A stretch of DNA of 64,000 nucleotides from Saccharomycopsis fibuligera x Saccharomycopsis cf. fibuligera (taxonomy: Eukaryota > Ascomycota > Saccharomycetes > Ascoideales > Saccharomycopsidaceae): positions 1,149,501-1,213,500 of the forward strand of contig CP012819.1 in NCBI GenBank assembly GCA_001936135.1. The letters are read 5' to 3'. The translations under genes and the position numbers were made by a program. Positions 49,808 through 60,267 of this stretch are shown in pieces (positions within the stretch are counted from its first letter, which is position 1; the number at the start of each line of letters is the position of its first letter). The notes beneath the pieces were generated by a model. It did not search any database. It was not told the origin of the DNA and worked only from the letters and a program-made list of their open reading frames with translations.

Positions 49808-50408
49808 CAGTGAGCGAATGTGAAACACGGTGAGACTGCTAGACTGCTTTGCGCGGCCGCTAGTGTGAGTGAACTTTCAGTGGGCTTTCCGCGAGAACTG
49901 ACAGGCAAAGAAAGGAGCACGCCGCGCTCCGCACAGAGCCTCCTCGAGGGCCGGCGACAGGGCTGCTTATATATACACATGTCTGTGTCGGTGTGCGTGT
50001 TTATGTGTATGTATATATATGTATATACGTATATACGTGTATATCGTGGCATCTGGCAGATGGGCAGCGGCTCTTGTCTCAGAGGCTCTGCAGTCGCAGG
50101 CTACATAGACGGAGTGCTGGTGTGTTGCGAGGCTCTCCGTCTACGCGCGCGGTTTGTTTTTCCGCAGCGCAGCGGCTGAAACACCAGCAAGACGCTCTGG
50201 AAGCAGCAACAAAACGCTCCCGTTTAGCGCTGGTAAACACTGCCAGACAATCCGAGGGCCAAGAGCGCTGCTGCGTTTCGCTTAGACCGCGTGTGCTGCC
50301 GCTGCCGCCGCTGCTGCTGCTGCCGCTGCCGCCCATGATTTGATCGGTGCTACGCCAGCCTGCCAGACCTGTCCAGATACACCGCGGTATATTAGCCATG
50401 GTAGCCAT
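49754..50408. other. Upstream region of the intron-containing gene, ATG5 3' region
   Basis: 655 bp. It contains (TG)16 at 49773-49804, just upstream of the ATG, and alternating TATATA/CGTATA sequence around 50006-50044. The ATG5-proximal part is GC-rich with CTGCCG repeats near 50295-50330. No gene seen. Confidence 0.55.
49773..49804. repeat. (TG)16 microsatellite
   Basis: 32 bp of alternating TG, ending 20 bp upstream of the start codon at 49753, hence in the promoter or leader of the intron-containing gene. Confidence 0.9.
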
Positions 50409-51554
50409 CTACTTACTCAGAGCCCGCCCGCCGCCGCCCACGGCAACACAGACGTGCAAAAACCCGTCCACCGACATCATTGCGTAGTACAACTCCGCCA
50501 ACGGGGCTTGTAGTGGCACCTCCACGCCTTGCACCAACGCTCTGCCGACGCTTTCGCGGCCGCCTCGGCGCCCTTTCCCTTCCCCGCCAAACAAGTCAGG
50601 CAAGTGGCGGGCAAGCAAGTCCTGTAGCGTCACGGCCGTTCCGCGGCCATTCTGGCCGCTGCTGCTGTTGCCGCCGTCGCCGCCGTCGTCGCCGCCGCCG
50701 CCGCCGCCAACGGTGGGCCTCACCGGGTCCATGATCACCACGCTCTTTTCGCTGAACGGTAGGTACACCTTGACAGGCACGTTCCTCAACTCGCTCGCTC
50801 TTCTAGGCACAACCTTCCGGAAATACACTGTCTTGAACCTGTCATAGTCGCAGTGCTGAGCATACTGCCACATTGCGTCCGAGTCCTTTTTGGAAAGGCT
50901 CATTACCGGTTTGGCGGAGCCGTGCTGCACGTAGCAGCTTTCCTTGATCTGGTTCACCCAATGCTGCTCAACCGTGGCACCGAGCGGCGACTGGAGCGGT
51001 ATTATCTGCGACAGTGGGTAGTTCTCGAAGTGGAGCGTGAGCTTCCAAAATTTGCCCGCCGCTGATGCCGCCGCTGTGCCCGGGCCTGGTTCCTCCTGCT
51101 CGCTGGCCGCGTCGTAGTTCAAACAGTCGTATAGTAGCCCAACGGGATAGTTCCATTTCAACGGGATATCCTCGAACGAGAGCCACACGTCTTTGCTCTG
51201 CACTTTATTCTCGCTGGCGCTGGCGCTGGCACTGCCGCTGCCGCTGCCGCCAGAACGGATAGTGCCACCGCTGTTCCTGGTGCTCCGGTCAACGTTTCTC
51301 TTTTGGCCAAAATCATTCTCCTTCTCTTCCGCACCGCCGCTGCCGCCGCCAGCGGCATTGGCAGCTTCTTCGATGTACGGCTCAAAAAACTGGAGCATGG
51401 TGTCGTAATACAAAGGCAAGTATGAATTGCGATACGCTTGGAAGTAGTACTTTGGGGCGCCGCCGTTGCTGCCGCTGGTCTTGCTGCCGCTGGCAAGCGA
51501 CACCTCGATGTTGAGCTTGCCCTGCCATATTCTGCGTCGAATGGCGTCGTCCAT
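50409..51554 (-). CDS. ATG5: Autophagy protein Atg5
   Basis: Acceptor of the ubiquitin-like Atg12; the conjugate, with Atg16, promotes Atg8 lipidation on the phagophore. 381 residues. Conserved parts are RRIWQGKLNIEVSL, SYLPLYYDTM, PLKWNYPVGLLYDCL, HWVNQIKESCYVQHGSAK and VQGVEVPLQAPL with MMSVDGFLHV. Lys215 in GSAKPVMSLS aligns with the Atg12-acceptor lysine (Lys149 of S. cerevisiae). Gly/Ser/Ala-rich insertions at about 65-120, 150-168 and near 290 make it longer than the yeast protein (294). It is strongly GC-rich in the third codon position. The ATG lies 121 bp from that of the divergent ECD-family gene. Confidence 0.93.
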   Translation of the reverse strand: MDDAIRRRIWQGKLNIEVSLASGSKTSGSNGGAPKYYFQAYRNSYLPLYYDTMLQFFEPYIEEAANAAGGGSGGAEEKENDFGQKRNVDRSTRNSGGTIRSGGSGSGSASASASENKVQSKDVWLSFEDIPLKWNYPVGLLYDCLNYDAASEQEEPGPGTAAASAAGKFWKLTLHFENYPLSQIIPLQSPLGATVEQHWVNQIKESCYVQHGSAKPVMSLSKKDSDAMWQYAQHCDYDRFKTVYFRKVVPRRASELRNVPVKVYLPFSEKSVVIMDPVRPTVGGGGGGDDGGDGGNSSSGQNGRGTAVTLQDLLARHLPDLFGGEGKGRRGGRESVGRALVQGVEVPLQAPLAELYYAMMSVDGFLHVCVAVGGGGRALSK

Positions 51555-51675
51555 CTTGCGGTGGTGTTTTGTGTTGGCGTTTGCACTGCTGCTCTACTTT
51601 GTCCTGGCGTGCTGCTCTACACGCTGGTGCTAAACGCCAGCACCTTCCAGCTGTGGCCGCCGCAGGTGTATCTCG

Positions 51676-53008
51676 ATGAGCGCTCATCGCTTTGGCTCCT
51701 CGCTATCACAACACCAAAGCGTTAGCATGCATATGGTAGCATATGGTCGCATGCAACAATTTTTTTTTCCCTCTTTCCTCAAGATGATCATCGAGGAAGT
51801 CAAGATCAGAAAGACCAGAAAGATCGGGAAGACCTCGAAGCACCAAGTTGCGCCATCTTCGCCACTCGCCAATCATAGTGAAGGCAAAGGTCGCGCCATT
51901 AGTATACATACGCAAGCCATGGTCAAATCTCTTATTGAGATCTCTTCTGAGCTCCCCTGGACCAGCGACTTTGATTTTTACTTTGAATCTGACGCGCTAC
52001 TATTCACAGTTTTTCTCAACGATCCAATTCTTTCCCTACGGGCCAAAACCGAGTTATTGAGACAGGTGTATCTGGAGCTAAAGCAATGGATGAAGCCCTG
52101 GGTGAGGTACTATCCCTGGAACGATCAGTGCTTGAAATTGGAATTTGTTGAAAATTACGCTGAGGAACAACAGCCAAATCGAGAACCGTGTGCTCACAGC
52201 TATATTTTCGGGACAGTGCAGTTTGCGGAGGGGATAAGCGATGAATGGTTGGTTGTTAGTTTGGTGCTCCAATTTTTTCAAAGCTTGAAGAAAAGACAAG
52301 AGGAGGACAAGCCGCAGGCAAAGAAGCGCGGTATCCGTTCAAACTCAAAGTCAGCTACTGATGAAGATCGGGACGAAGATCGAGGCAAAAATCAAGGGCA
52401 AGATTATGCTGACCTGGCGCAGCATTCGCAGCTTTCACAACTAAACCTACACGACATCCATATCCATTTCTTTGACCAAGATGGGGAGTTTCTTCTTGTC
52501 GAATCAGCAAACCACATCCCGTCCTGGTGCGAACCTTCAAACACGTTCAACCGCGTCTGGTTTAATGGTTTGGGCGAGTTGTTGTTGATATCAGATATAC
52601 TCGTACCAGAATATCAAAATGAATCACAAGCACAACATCGCCTGCCACAACAACAGAAAAGTAAAAGCAACATCTCTCTGGGTTATCTGCAGCAGCATCA
52701 CCCTAAACCTCAACCATACAAAATCCTTCCCTGCACCAGTTCCATCTCAGCAGCGGAAATGAAGTCTCTCAACTTGAAGGAATCTCTTTGGTTTCTAACA
52801 TACAAGAGCTATAGAGCAAACAAAGCAACTTTAGAATCAGCCGCACATCACTTGTGGGAAAATAAACTCAGCGTTACTAAAGGAATAAAGTTGGCATTGC
52901 TGTATGATTTGACAACTGCAGTGATTTTGCCTCGTGAAGTGGCTAGGTTGGTGGTGTTTGGTGCGCCGTTTGTTGACGAGGTTTTTGGCGGTGTGCGTGG
53001 TGACAGCC

Positions 53009-53066
<58 letters not shown>

Positions 53067-54852
53067 TGATGATGATGATGGTGCTGATTTTGAAAACTTG
53101 AATTTATTCACCAGAAGCGTTGCTGCTTTTATTAACCAGCAGCTCCTGTTATCTGCTTCTAAACTCAAACGGGACATTGTTAGTCGTGGCGCTACATATA
53201 AAGGCAAAGGCAAAAGCGAAAGCAAAGGCAATTACGAAAACCAAACTTATCACAATGACAGTTACCGCAATGCTGACGGGGATAGTGATGTGACCGATAA
53301 CGACGAGGATAACGATGACAACGGAGAAGATCTTGTACTGATTAAAGTTCGACTTCCTTTGCTATGGTACAAAATCCTCAAAATTGCATTTGCAAAGCTT
53401 CAAAATCCAACTAAAAACCAAAACCAAAACCCAAGAACACAGCCCCAGCACCAGCAACAACCGCCTGATACTGCTATCGACAACGATGCGCTATTTGGAT
53501 ATTTCCTTGGGGAAGCATACGTTAGAGGGTTAGAGTATCTAGTGGATGTGGACCATGAAGCAGAAAAGTATGTTTGTTTGGCCATGGGGGTTGATTTTAC
53601 TAATCAAAAGAACCAAAAAAAGCGAAACAGCTTTAAAAGTTTAGCACGAGAAGAGGCAAACGGGGACATTGAGATGGCACTACAGTTCGAAGCCCAGACG
53701 ACGATATTACAGTCACAATCGCAAACACAGGAAAGCAACAAAGACCCTACTGATAACAATGGTGATGGTGAGATTTTAGATATTAGTAATAGAGGTCTAA
53801 GTAACGGAGATATTGTGCAGTATAACAAATTCGTCAGTAGGGACAACTTACAAGACTGGCTTGTGGAGAAGCTCAAACTCATTGATTCGAAAGTGGAACC
53901 ATTAGATCCCGAAGGTATTGAGGACGTGGAGGGTAATGATGTTGGTACTAATGGCAAAAGCAGCAACAATGGAAGCAGTAATGCGGATGCAGATGCAGAT
54001 GATAAGGAAGAGCTTTTAAATAAGATCCGAAATTTTGTTCTCGATAAGGATATTGAAGATGACGATGTCGATGACGATGTAGAATTAAATGGAAACGGAA
54101 CACCAAAAGTTGATTTGCTGGGTGGTTTGGGGCTACTGGGCAAGAATAGCAATAATAAAGCCAACAGTTGCTCTGCAAAAATTGAAGAAGTCGAAACCGA
54201 TATAAAAACGGCCGCTGAAAGCAGCAATACAAGTAACAAAACTAGTAAAAACATCAAGCTTGACCTTGATGAACACTACAACGATACTAGCGATTACGAT
54301 ACCGATAACGAAAATGAAAAAGTATTAAATTATTTCAAAAATGAAAACATAACTATAAATGAGGATGATTTCTTTGAATTTTTCTTGACTGAGGCATTGA
54401 AATTGCCAAAGGAGGAATTGGAAGGATATCGTGCTTCGGGTGCATCGCATGATAAGCTTTCTTCAAATAAAAATAAGCGTTTCAAAAGCAGCGAAGAAAA
54501 TCAAAGTGAATATGAAAAGAATGGAGAGCCAACCATTGGTAGTAAAAGAAAAGCCGACGATGACAACAATGCCAATTTTAATATTAGTAACCCACCTTTT
54601 GGCAACTTTGCCAAATATGACAGCTTTAACAGTTTTGGAAATGGCAACGACGATGAAGATTCAAACAATCTCAAAGATTTGAATTATTTAGACAATTATG
54701 ACGAAAATAGCCCAGCGGAAAATATATCTAATGAAGATATGCAACAACTAGCAGAATTAGTCAACATATTAAAGACAAGCACTGATGCTGAAGGACCTGG
54801 TGGGCCTGGTGCTGCATTTTGGCAAAATTTTGGTGGCGGTTTGGATATATAA
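51676..54852 (+). CDS. Ecdysoneless/SGT1-family protein
   Basis: Member of the ECD (hSGT1) family, linked in other eukaryotes to pre-mRNA splicing (U5/Prp8 biogenesis) and transcription. 1,058 residues from the first ATG at 51676; family similarity starts about residue 95, so an ATG at 51919 (residue 82) is also plausible. Conserved blocks: FDFYFESDALLFTVFLND, WMKPWVRYYPWNDQCLKLEF, HSYIFGTVQFAEGISDEWLV, HFFDQDGEFLLVESANHIP followed by SWCEPSNTFNRVWF. Later regions carry acidic low complexity, an (AAT)18 Asn run and the helical C-terminus (ISNEDMQQLAELVNILK). This SGT1 is unrelated to the kinetochore co-chaperone of that name. Its promoter is shared with ATG5. Confidence 0.88.
53011..53079 (+). 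repeat. (AAT)18(GAT)5 trinucleotide run in coding sequence
   Basis: Eighteen perfect AAT units then five GAT, giving Asn18-Asp5 in the ECD-family protein. Pure codons imply recent replication slippage. Confidence 0.95.
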
Positions 54853-55206
54853 TTAAGTAATTTTGATAATCTAGAAGTTTGTGGTTGTATCTCAGTTACC
54901 ATGGTAAATATTTTGCATTATTACTATTATTATTATTTTTTTTTTTTTTTACTTATAGATTTTGGGATGCTAGCATACTTTTAAATTTTTCAAATTAAAT
55001 ATCACACTGAAAAGCCTTTTTTATCTACATTAGTGCATTTAAATTGTTTGAACATGGCTATATGAATAGAAAAACGTATAGTAGTATGCAATGATGGAAA
55101 TCAATGAGTATCTATTAGCACAAAACGAAAAAAAATTTGAGAGAAAAGGGGGAGCTGGAAACAGAAACATAAGAAACAAAAACAAAATGAGTTTATGGTT
55201 CAAACG

Positions 55207-55250
<44 letters not shown>

Positions 55251-55322
55251 AAAAAAATTGAAATTATAAAAGCAAAATAATAAATGCTAAAATGAATTTA
55301 AAAAGCGCACATGCATAGCATA
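54853..55322. other. Convergent intergenic, ECD-family / TRM140
   Basis: 470 bp of AT-rich 3' sequence with a 42-A run at 55207-55248. No gene seen. Confidence 0.5.
55207..55248. repeat. Poly-A tract, 42 A
   Basis: Uninterrupted A run, 75 bp from the TRM140 stop codon. Confidence 0.9.
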
Positions 55323-56516
55323 TTAATGAGAGTGGCCCGTACCGCACGACTCACAACCACACGTCACTGGTGGAGTACACCCGTCATCCTCATCATCCTC
55401 ATCGTCAGAATCCATAGCTAATCTTTTCATTAATTCTTCAGTGGACAGCACTTTACTGTCTTCATGCTTTATTTTTTGCTTGCCTTCACTTGTTTCTTCT
55501 GCCTTGGCGAAAACGGCCTGTTGCCAAATTCTGTACATTTTCAAATGTTTTTTCCGGTTAACAAGCAATCTTCTATCTGTAGCAATTTTCTCCTCAATCA
55601 AACCTGCTTGATTAACAAAAATATCTCTTAATTCTTCTTCGGTGAAAAAATACACTCTAGTGCCATCACCTCTGATATAAAAATTATCATCCAATAACCT
55701 ATGTTTTTTAAATCGTACTTGAGCAAGATCGTAACGGCCGTAATCTCTAAAGAGTACTTTCCCACCCGGTTTAAGGATCTTATTAATGTTATTGATGGCG
55801 AATTTCCATTGGGATGGAGCAAGAGCACTAAACACAAAAATCATGACTATAATGTCTACCGAATGTGGTTTAATATTTCCCGGTAATGTCTCTGTCTCAT
55901 TAGCTAAATCCCAAACATAGGCACCAGCATTTTTACAATGCTCCGCAAAATCAGTTGACTGCTTGACCAAATCCACTGCAACTTTACTAAAATCCACACC
56001 CACGATTTCCAACTCTGGGTTTTCGTTCTGTCTAAGCACTGGAAACATGGTGTTTCCTGCACCACAACCGATCTCCAAAATTTTTACCGGTTTAGTGTAT
56101 TCTTTGCTGCTGACCTCATAGAGCAAAGGAAATTCAATTTGTAGCCATTTACGATCCTTGAAGAAATTTTCTCTATTGTTCTTGTAAAAGATGTCCCAAA
56201 ATTTAGCTGGTTTGGCATTATATATTTTTTTGTCAAATTCTGATACTGGGGCATCATATTGTTTAGCAATTTTTTCCAAAGCGTCATTGACTTGCTCTTC
56301 TCCCCACTCAACGTGATCCCAGGCATTATGAGAGAATACTTCTTCGTCGTTAGTCAAATATCGTTGGCCAAATGTGAAGGGTGAGTCTTTGCCGATACGA
56401 GAATCATTTTCGATAATGTCGCCCTTAATGCGGGATTCCAAGCTAGGTTTCTTGATTTGCTGCGTGGAAGAAATGGTAACCGAAGCTTTTTCTGGTTGAG
56501 TTTCTGATATTGTCAT
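55323..56516 (-). CDS. TRM140: tRNA(Thr/Ser) 3-methylcytidine-32 methyltransferase (Trm140/METTL2 type)
   Basis: SAM-dependent enzyme making m3C at position 32 of the tRNA anticodon loop. 397 residues. Family blocks: FTFGQRYLTNDEEVFSHNAWDH, split here only for reading, then KFWDIFYKNNRENFFKDR and LQIEFPLL. The SAM motif is KILEIGCGAGNTMFPVL, then VGVDFSKVAVDLVK. Motif-type VFSALAPSQW and LKPGGKVLFRDYGRYDLAQ follow, with FYIRGDGTRVYFF typical of METTL2/6/8. It ends in a Cys/His-rich tail (CTPPVTCGCESCGTGHSH). In S. cerevisiae ABP140 this enzyme is fused to an N-terminal actin-binding region through a +1 frameshift; here it is a single frame with no actin-binding part. Overlap of specificity with Trm141 cannot be excluded. 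Confidence 0.92.
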   Translation of the reverse strand: MTISETQPEKASVTISSTQQIKKPSLESRIKGDIIENDSRIGKDSPFTFGQRYLTNDEEVFSHNAWDHVEWGEEQVNDALEKIAKQYDAPVSEFDKKIYNAKPAKFWDIFYKNNRENFFKDRKWLQIEFPLLYEVSSKEYTKPVKILEIGCGAGNTMFPVLRQNENPELEIVGVDFSKVAVDLVKQSTDFAEHCKNAGAYVWDLANETETLPGNIKPHSVDIIVMIFVFSALAPSQWKFAINNINKILKPGGKVLFRDYGRYDLAQVRFKKHRLLDDNFYIRGDGTRVYFFTEEELRDIFVNQAGLIEEKIATDRRLLVNRKKHLKMYRIWQQAVFAKAEETSEGKQKIKHEDSKVLSTEELMKRLAMDSDDEDDEDDGCTPPVTCGCESCGTGHSH

Positions 56517-56599
56517 TTTGGGTGGATTTACTCAATATATTGGGCACGCTATTGATGATTTATGAGTCTGTGCTTCATCAGATAAATCAGCGATGGAGT

Positions 56600-56642
<43 letters not shown>

Positions 56643-57043
56643 CGTTTTTGATATTTTTTTTTCCGCAGCGCTTTCTGTTTCCAAGCGAATCAACCGATGA
56701 GCAACGAGCTACTCCACGACAATAATCTCAGTTAAAGAGCTACAAAGAGAAAACAAATGGACCCAAAATTACAAAAATAGGGTCCTGAGGATTATATCAA
56801 TTTGAGTATAACCTGTTGTCTATATTACCACCGGCAGTACTGTCTTTTCTGGCTAAGACCATCCTTAATCCATGGCCAGCACTCATAACCACAACGCCAT
56901 TTCCGCGGCCCAAAACAGAAACTGGTATTTTACAATGACAACACATTTGTAAAATAGCACTAGATATCAACAGGCAAAATATAAAGACAGGCAGAACTGG
57001 AGCAGCCCGGTGTATACCTCATTCACTTCCTTATCCTTTCATC
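56517..57043. other. Divergent intergenic, TRM140 / RAM2
   Basis: 527 bp with a run of 34 T at 56602-56635, 86 bp before the TRM140 ATG. No gene seen. Confidence 0.55.
56602..56635. repeat. Poly-T tract, 34 T
   Basis: Uninterrupted run in the TRM140/RAM2 divergent promoter; such tracts exclude nucleosomes. Confidence 0.9.
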
Positions 57044-58094
57044 ATGTCGCAAGAAAAGACAATGGTACGTTATGCTTCCTTTTTATGCAGTACACCATCA
57101 CCGCTTACTAACTTTTTAGGATAATTTCAACTACGACGACGTGGAGCCATTGCCTTTGGATGATTCCAAAGCCCAATTGGGCCAGATAATGTACTCTCAG
57201 GAGTACCGTACGGTTCTTGGAACTCTAAGAGCCCTTCTTGCCGCCAAGGAGTACTCTGAGCGTGCTTTGGCTGTCACTAGCCATGCCATCAGCTTGAATC
57301 CAGCTCACTACACTGTATGGCAGTATCGATATCACATTATTCGCCATTTTGCGGAGCTGCAAAAGACCCCAGAACTAAAGGCACAGTACATCGAAAAAGA
57401 ACTTGAATATAATGAAGGTGAAGCAATTAACCACCCGAAGAATTACCAAATATGGAACTATAGGGAGCTGCTTATGAAACTTAACCCGCATCCAAACCCA
57501 AAGAAAGAGTTCCCCATTATTGAGGCCATTATTATTGAAGATAACAAAAATTATCATACTTGGTCATATAGGACTTGGCTTGTTACTTACTTTCAACTTT
57601 ACAAAGAAGATAGCGAGATCAATTTTGTCAATATTTTGTTATCAAAGGATATGCGCAACAATAGTGCTTGGAATTTTCGTTTTTTTTTGAACTTTAGTAG
57701 CGAAAAACATTTCCGCAGCGATGAAGAGATTGCCTATGAAATAAAATATACCAAGAGAGCCATTTCTAATTCGCCGCAAAACTCCAGTGCCTGGAATTAT
57801 TTGCTTGGAGTGTATGATGTTGGAAAGAGAGATCTAGGTGATTTGGAAGAGTTTTGTTTGCAGTTTGTTAATTTTGATGACTTGGATGTGTTGGAAGAAG
57901 AAAAAAGAAAAGAAGAAGGTGAAGATAATGCAGAACCTATTGTAAAATCTGTCTATGCGGTGGAAACTTTACAGAAAATTTACGAGCAAAAAGAAAAGAG
58001 CAAAGCATTAAAAGCATTAGACTTGCTTTTAAAGGTTGATCCCATTAGGGTGAATTACTGGAACTACAAGAAGTCGTTGCTTGGAAGTGTGTAG
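57044..58094 (+). CDS. RAM2: Protein farnesyl/geranylgeranyl transferase alpha subunit, two exons
   Basis: Shared alpha subunit of farnesyltransferase (with Ram1) and geranylgeranyltransferase I (with Cdc43), which prenylate CaaX proteins such as Ras and a-factor. Exon 1 is 57044-57064 (7 codons, MSQEKTM) and exon 2 is 57120-58094; 331 residues in all, close to the family length. Five prenyltransferase-alpha repeats are visible: TVWQYRYHII, QIWNYRELLM, HTWSYRTWLV, SAWNFRFFLN and SAWNYLLGVY. Without the intron the frame would have no ATG before the conserved DNFNYDDVEPLPL segment, so the two-exon model is well supported. Confidence 0.95.
57065..57119 (+). other. Spliceosomal intron of RAM2, 55 nt
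   Basis: 5' site GTACGT at 57065-57070, branch point TACTAAC at 57106-57112, and 3' site TTTAG ending at 57119, only 8 nt from the branch A. Phase 0. This is near the minimum intron length for yeasts. Confidence 0.92.
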
Positions 58095-58620
58095 GAATAG
58101 GTTCACTAGTTGTTGATGTTTATTTAATTTAGCTTTATTGTTTCACTATTTTATTGTTTTTCTGTTTTACTGTTTTGCTGTTTTACTGTTTTGCTCATAC
58201 ATTTTCATTTGTCTCAATATTTTTGTGAATTGTTACTAAAATTTGTAGATGGTCATTTGTACATTAATCACATAGTCTATTATAGGTTGCGAGATTGAAA
58301 TACGATATACCATGTATTGAATGTTCTTTAAAATGCAGTAATATTCAGGTATACAGGATGCTTAGAAGCCTCAAAGAAAATTGTAAAAAATGGCTAACTA
58401 AAGAATAAAGGAACAACAAAGGATAATTGGAAGATGTAGAGAGTATCATAATAATGGTGTATGGGTGATATGAATAAGATGTAAGGATGCGAAGGGCATC
58501 GACAAATCACAAAAACGTAAACAAAAACTATCAACATGAGAGAGTGTGTTTATTACCAAAAGCAGTACCAGTTGCCCATTAAAAAACCGTACAACAACAA
58601 CAAAACCAAAAACAACAACG
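58095..58620. other. Intergenic between RAM2 and MND2
   Basis: 526 bp, AT-rich; contains a 16-bp tandem duplication (58162-58193) just past the RAM2 stop. The MND2 promoter occupies the right part; the last 60 bp are AAC-rich. Confidence 0.5.
58162..58193. repeat. 16-bp perfect tandem duplication
   Basis: Two copies of CTGTTTTACTGTTTTG, itself two 8-bp half-units, in the RAM2 3' region. Confidence 0.85.
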
Positions 58621-60267
58621 ATGTTCTTGCCTAATTTGATGCCAACTAGCACTCCACTATGGCTTGACGAGTCTGACAAAGGCGCTAAATATCTCCGCCA
58701 GCGACGTCAGCTCGGTAATACTGCTCCTCGAAGCCAGCGTCAGCGCCAGCAACAGCAGCAGCAACAAGCACAACAGCAGCAGCAACATTCAAGAAGTCAA
58801 CTCAACTCAGCGAACTCAGCTGGAGGAGGAGGGGCAGTTGGAATGCGAGGTGTTCGTATTGAGCCACCACTTTCTTCGTATTCATCTGCTTGTGTTGGTG
58901 CTACTATTTCAACTGTCCCGTCGTCTTCCTTCAGTAATGAAGTTGAATCGCGGCTAGCTTATTTAAATAGTATTAAGACTTATGGGTACTCATATTTGAA
59001 GCCATTGGGTATTGGGCGCACTATGCAGAATATTATTGATGAGCAGAATTTGGAAATACAAGAAAACGGCCAGGCTACAGAGTATACCGAGTCTATGGCT
59101 AATGCGGCAGTCGCCGGTACAGCTGAGAATTTTATTACTGATACAAACAATATCAATAACATAAATAACAACCATAACAACAACAACGACAACAACAACA
59201 ACAATGGATTGATTATAAATACTACTGATCACGGTAACACAAATAATAGCAACAATGTGGGAATTATTTTTCAAGACCCTACCATTGATATTGGGGAAGA
59301 TGATGGCCCACAGCATCAAGGAACGTATGATGATGAACATGATCATCATATTGACAGTCATGATTTAATCAGACATACGAATAATTCAACTCAGCCGCAG
59401 GCTGAAGGTACTGGCTTTACCACAAACAATAGTGCAAATTTTACTGCGATTCAGCAGTCGCATCTAGAAGTTGATTTAGATGCTGCTATTCCAGATCATG
59501 ATAATGATGATGATGATGATGAAGGCGCGGGATATTTGGATGATGTGTTTAATGAATACAATGCTAGCAATAATGACTATGATGATGAATTATATGGCTA
59601 CGATGGCAGTGATAACAGACATGCAGATGAAGGATTTATGGCGGCTGAAGAAGAGTATGAAGATGAAGAAGAAGAGCAAGAACATAACAAAAGTTTGAGC
59701 CACAACAACAGTACTAATAATAATGGTGATCCACTCGAAGGGCATCGTCGACAAAGAGCCCGTATTGGTAGCGAATACTATGACCATGAAATTGATGCTG
59801 ATTTTTTGCAACTCAGAGCTCATGGTACAAGAAACATTAGCACAAGTACAAGAATTTCGTCTTTTAATAACCATAGTGCACATAGTGGTGTTACTAGTGA
59901 AACAGCCGCCACCGCTACCAGCGCAACCACTGCAAATTCTAATCTTATCTCTAATATTAACAACAGTACTGCTGCTACTAGCACCGCAGTTGAAGGCCAT
60001 TTGGGTAATCCATACATCAATATGAATATAAACAGCAACAGTAGTGTAAATTATTACAACAATCTGAACCTATCACATAGTGATTTCGGCTATCTGGCTT
60101 TTGGCATTACTGGTGGCGATAATGGTGGTGGTGGTGTAAACCGTCATAGCGTGGCTCATCCTGGAGCGCTGCTGATTCATTCAGATATTCATAATCTGTT
60201 CTCAAGAAATACTACCCAAAATGAAGAAGATAATGATCATGATAATTCGGATATGGAAATGGATTAA
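58621..60267 (+). CDS. MND2: Anaphase-promoting complex subunit Mnd2 (Apc15)
   Basis: APC/C subunit; Mnd2 restrains Ama1-dependent APC/C in meiosis and helps Cdc20/Mad2 turnover. 548 residues from ATG 58621; a 25-codon in-frame extension upstream has no support. The Apc15 signature is in two parts: FLPNLMPTSTPLWLDES at the start and, after a Gln-rich insertion, RLAYLNSIKTYGYSYLKPLG with IGRTMQNIIDEQ at about 123-155. The rest is acidic and rich in Asn, Asp and Ser, as in S. cerevisiae Mnd2 (368 residues), but longer. A GGVNRHSVAHPGALLIHSD stretch near the end may be a further functional patch. The poor conservation outside the signature is normal for this family. Confidence 0.85.
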   Translation: MFLPNLMPTSTPLWLDESDKGAKYLRQRRQLGNTAPRSQRQRQQQQQQQAQQQQQHSRSQLNSANSAGGGGAVGMRGVRIEPPLSSYSSACVGATISTVPSSSFSNEVESRLAYLNSIKTYGYSYLKPLGIGRTMQNIIDEQNLEIQENGQATEYTESMANAAVAGTAENFITDTNNINNINNNHNNNNDNNNNNGLIINTTDHGNTNNSNNVGIIFQDPTIDIGEDDGPQHQGTYDDEHDHHIDSHDLIRHTNNSTQPQAEGTGFTTNNSANFTAIQQSHLEVDLDAAIPDHDNDDDDDEGAGYLDDVFNEYNASNNDYDDELYGYDGSDNRHADEGFMAAEEEYEDEEEEQEHNKSLSHNNSTNNNGDPLEGHRRQRARIGSEYYDHEIDADFLQLRAHGTRNISTSTRISSFNNHSAHSGVTSETAATATSATTANSNLISNINNSTAATSTAVEGHLGNPYINMNINSNSSVNYYNNLNLSHSDFGYLAFGITGGDNGGGGVNRHSVAHPGALLIHSDIHNLFSRNTTQNEEDNDHDNSDMEMD

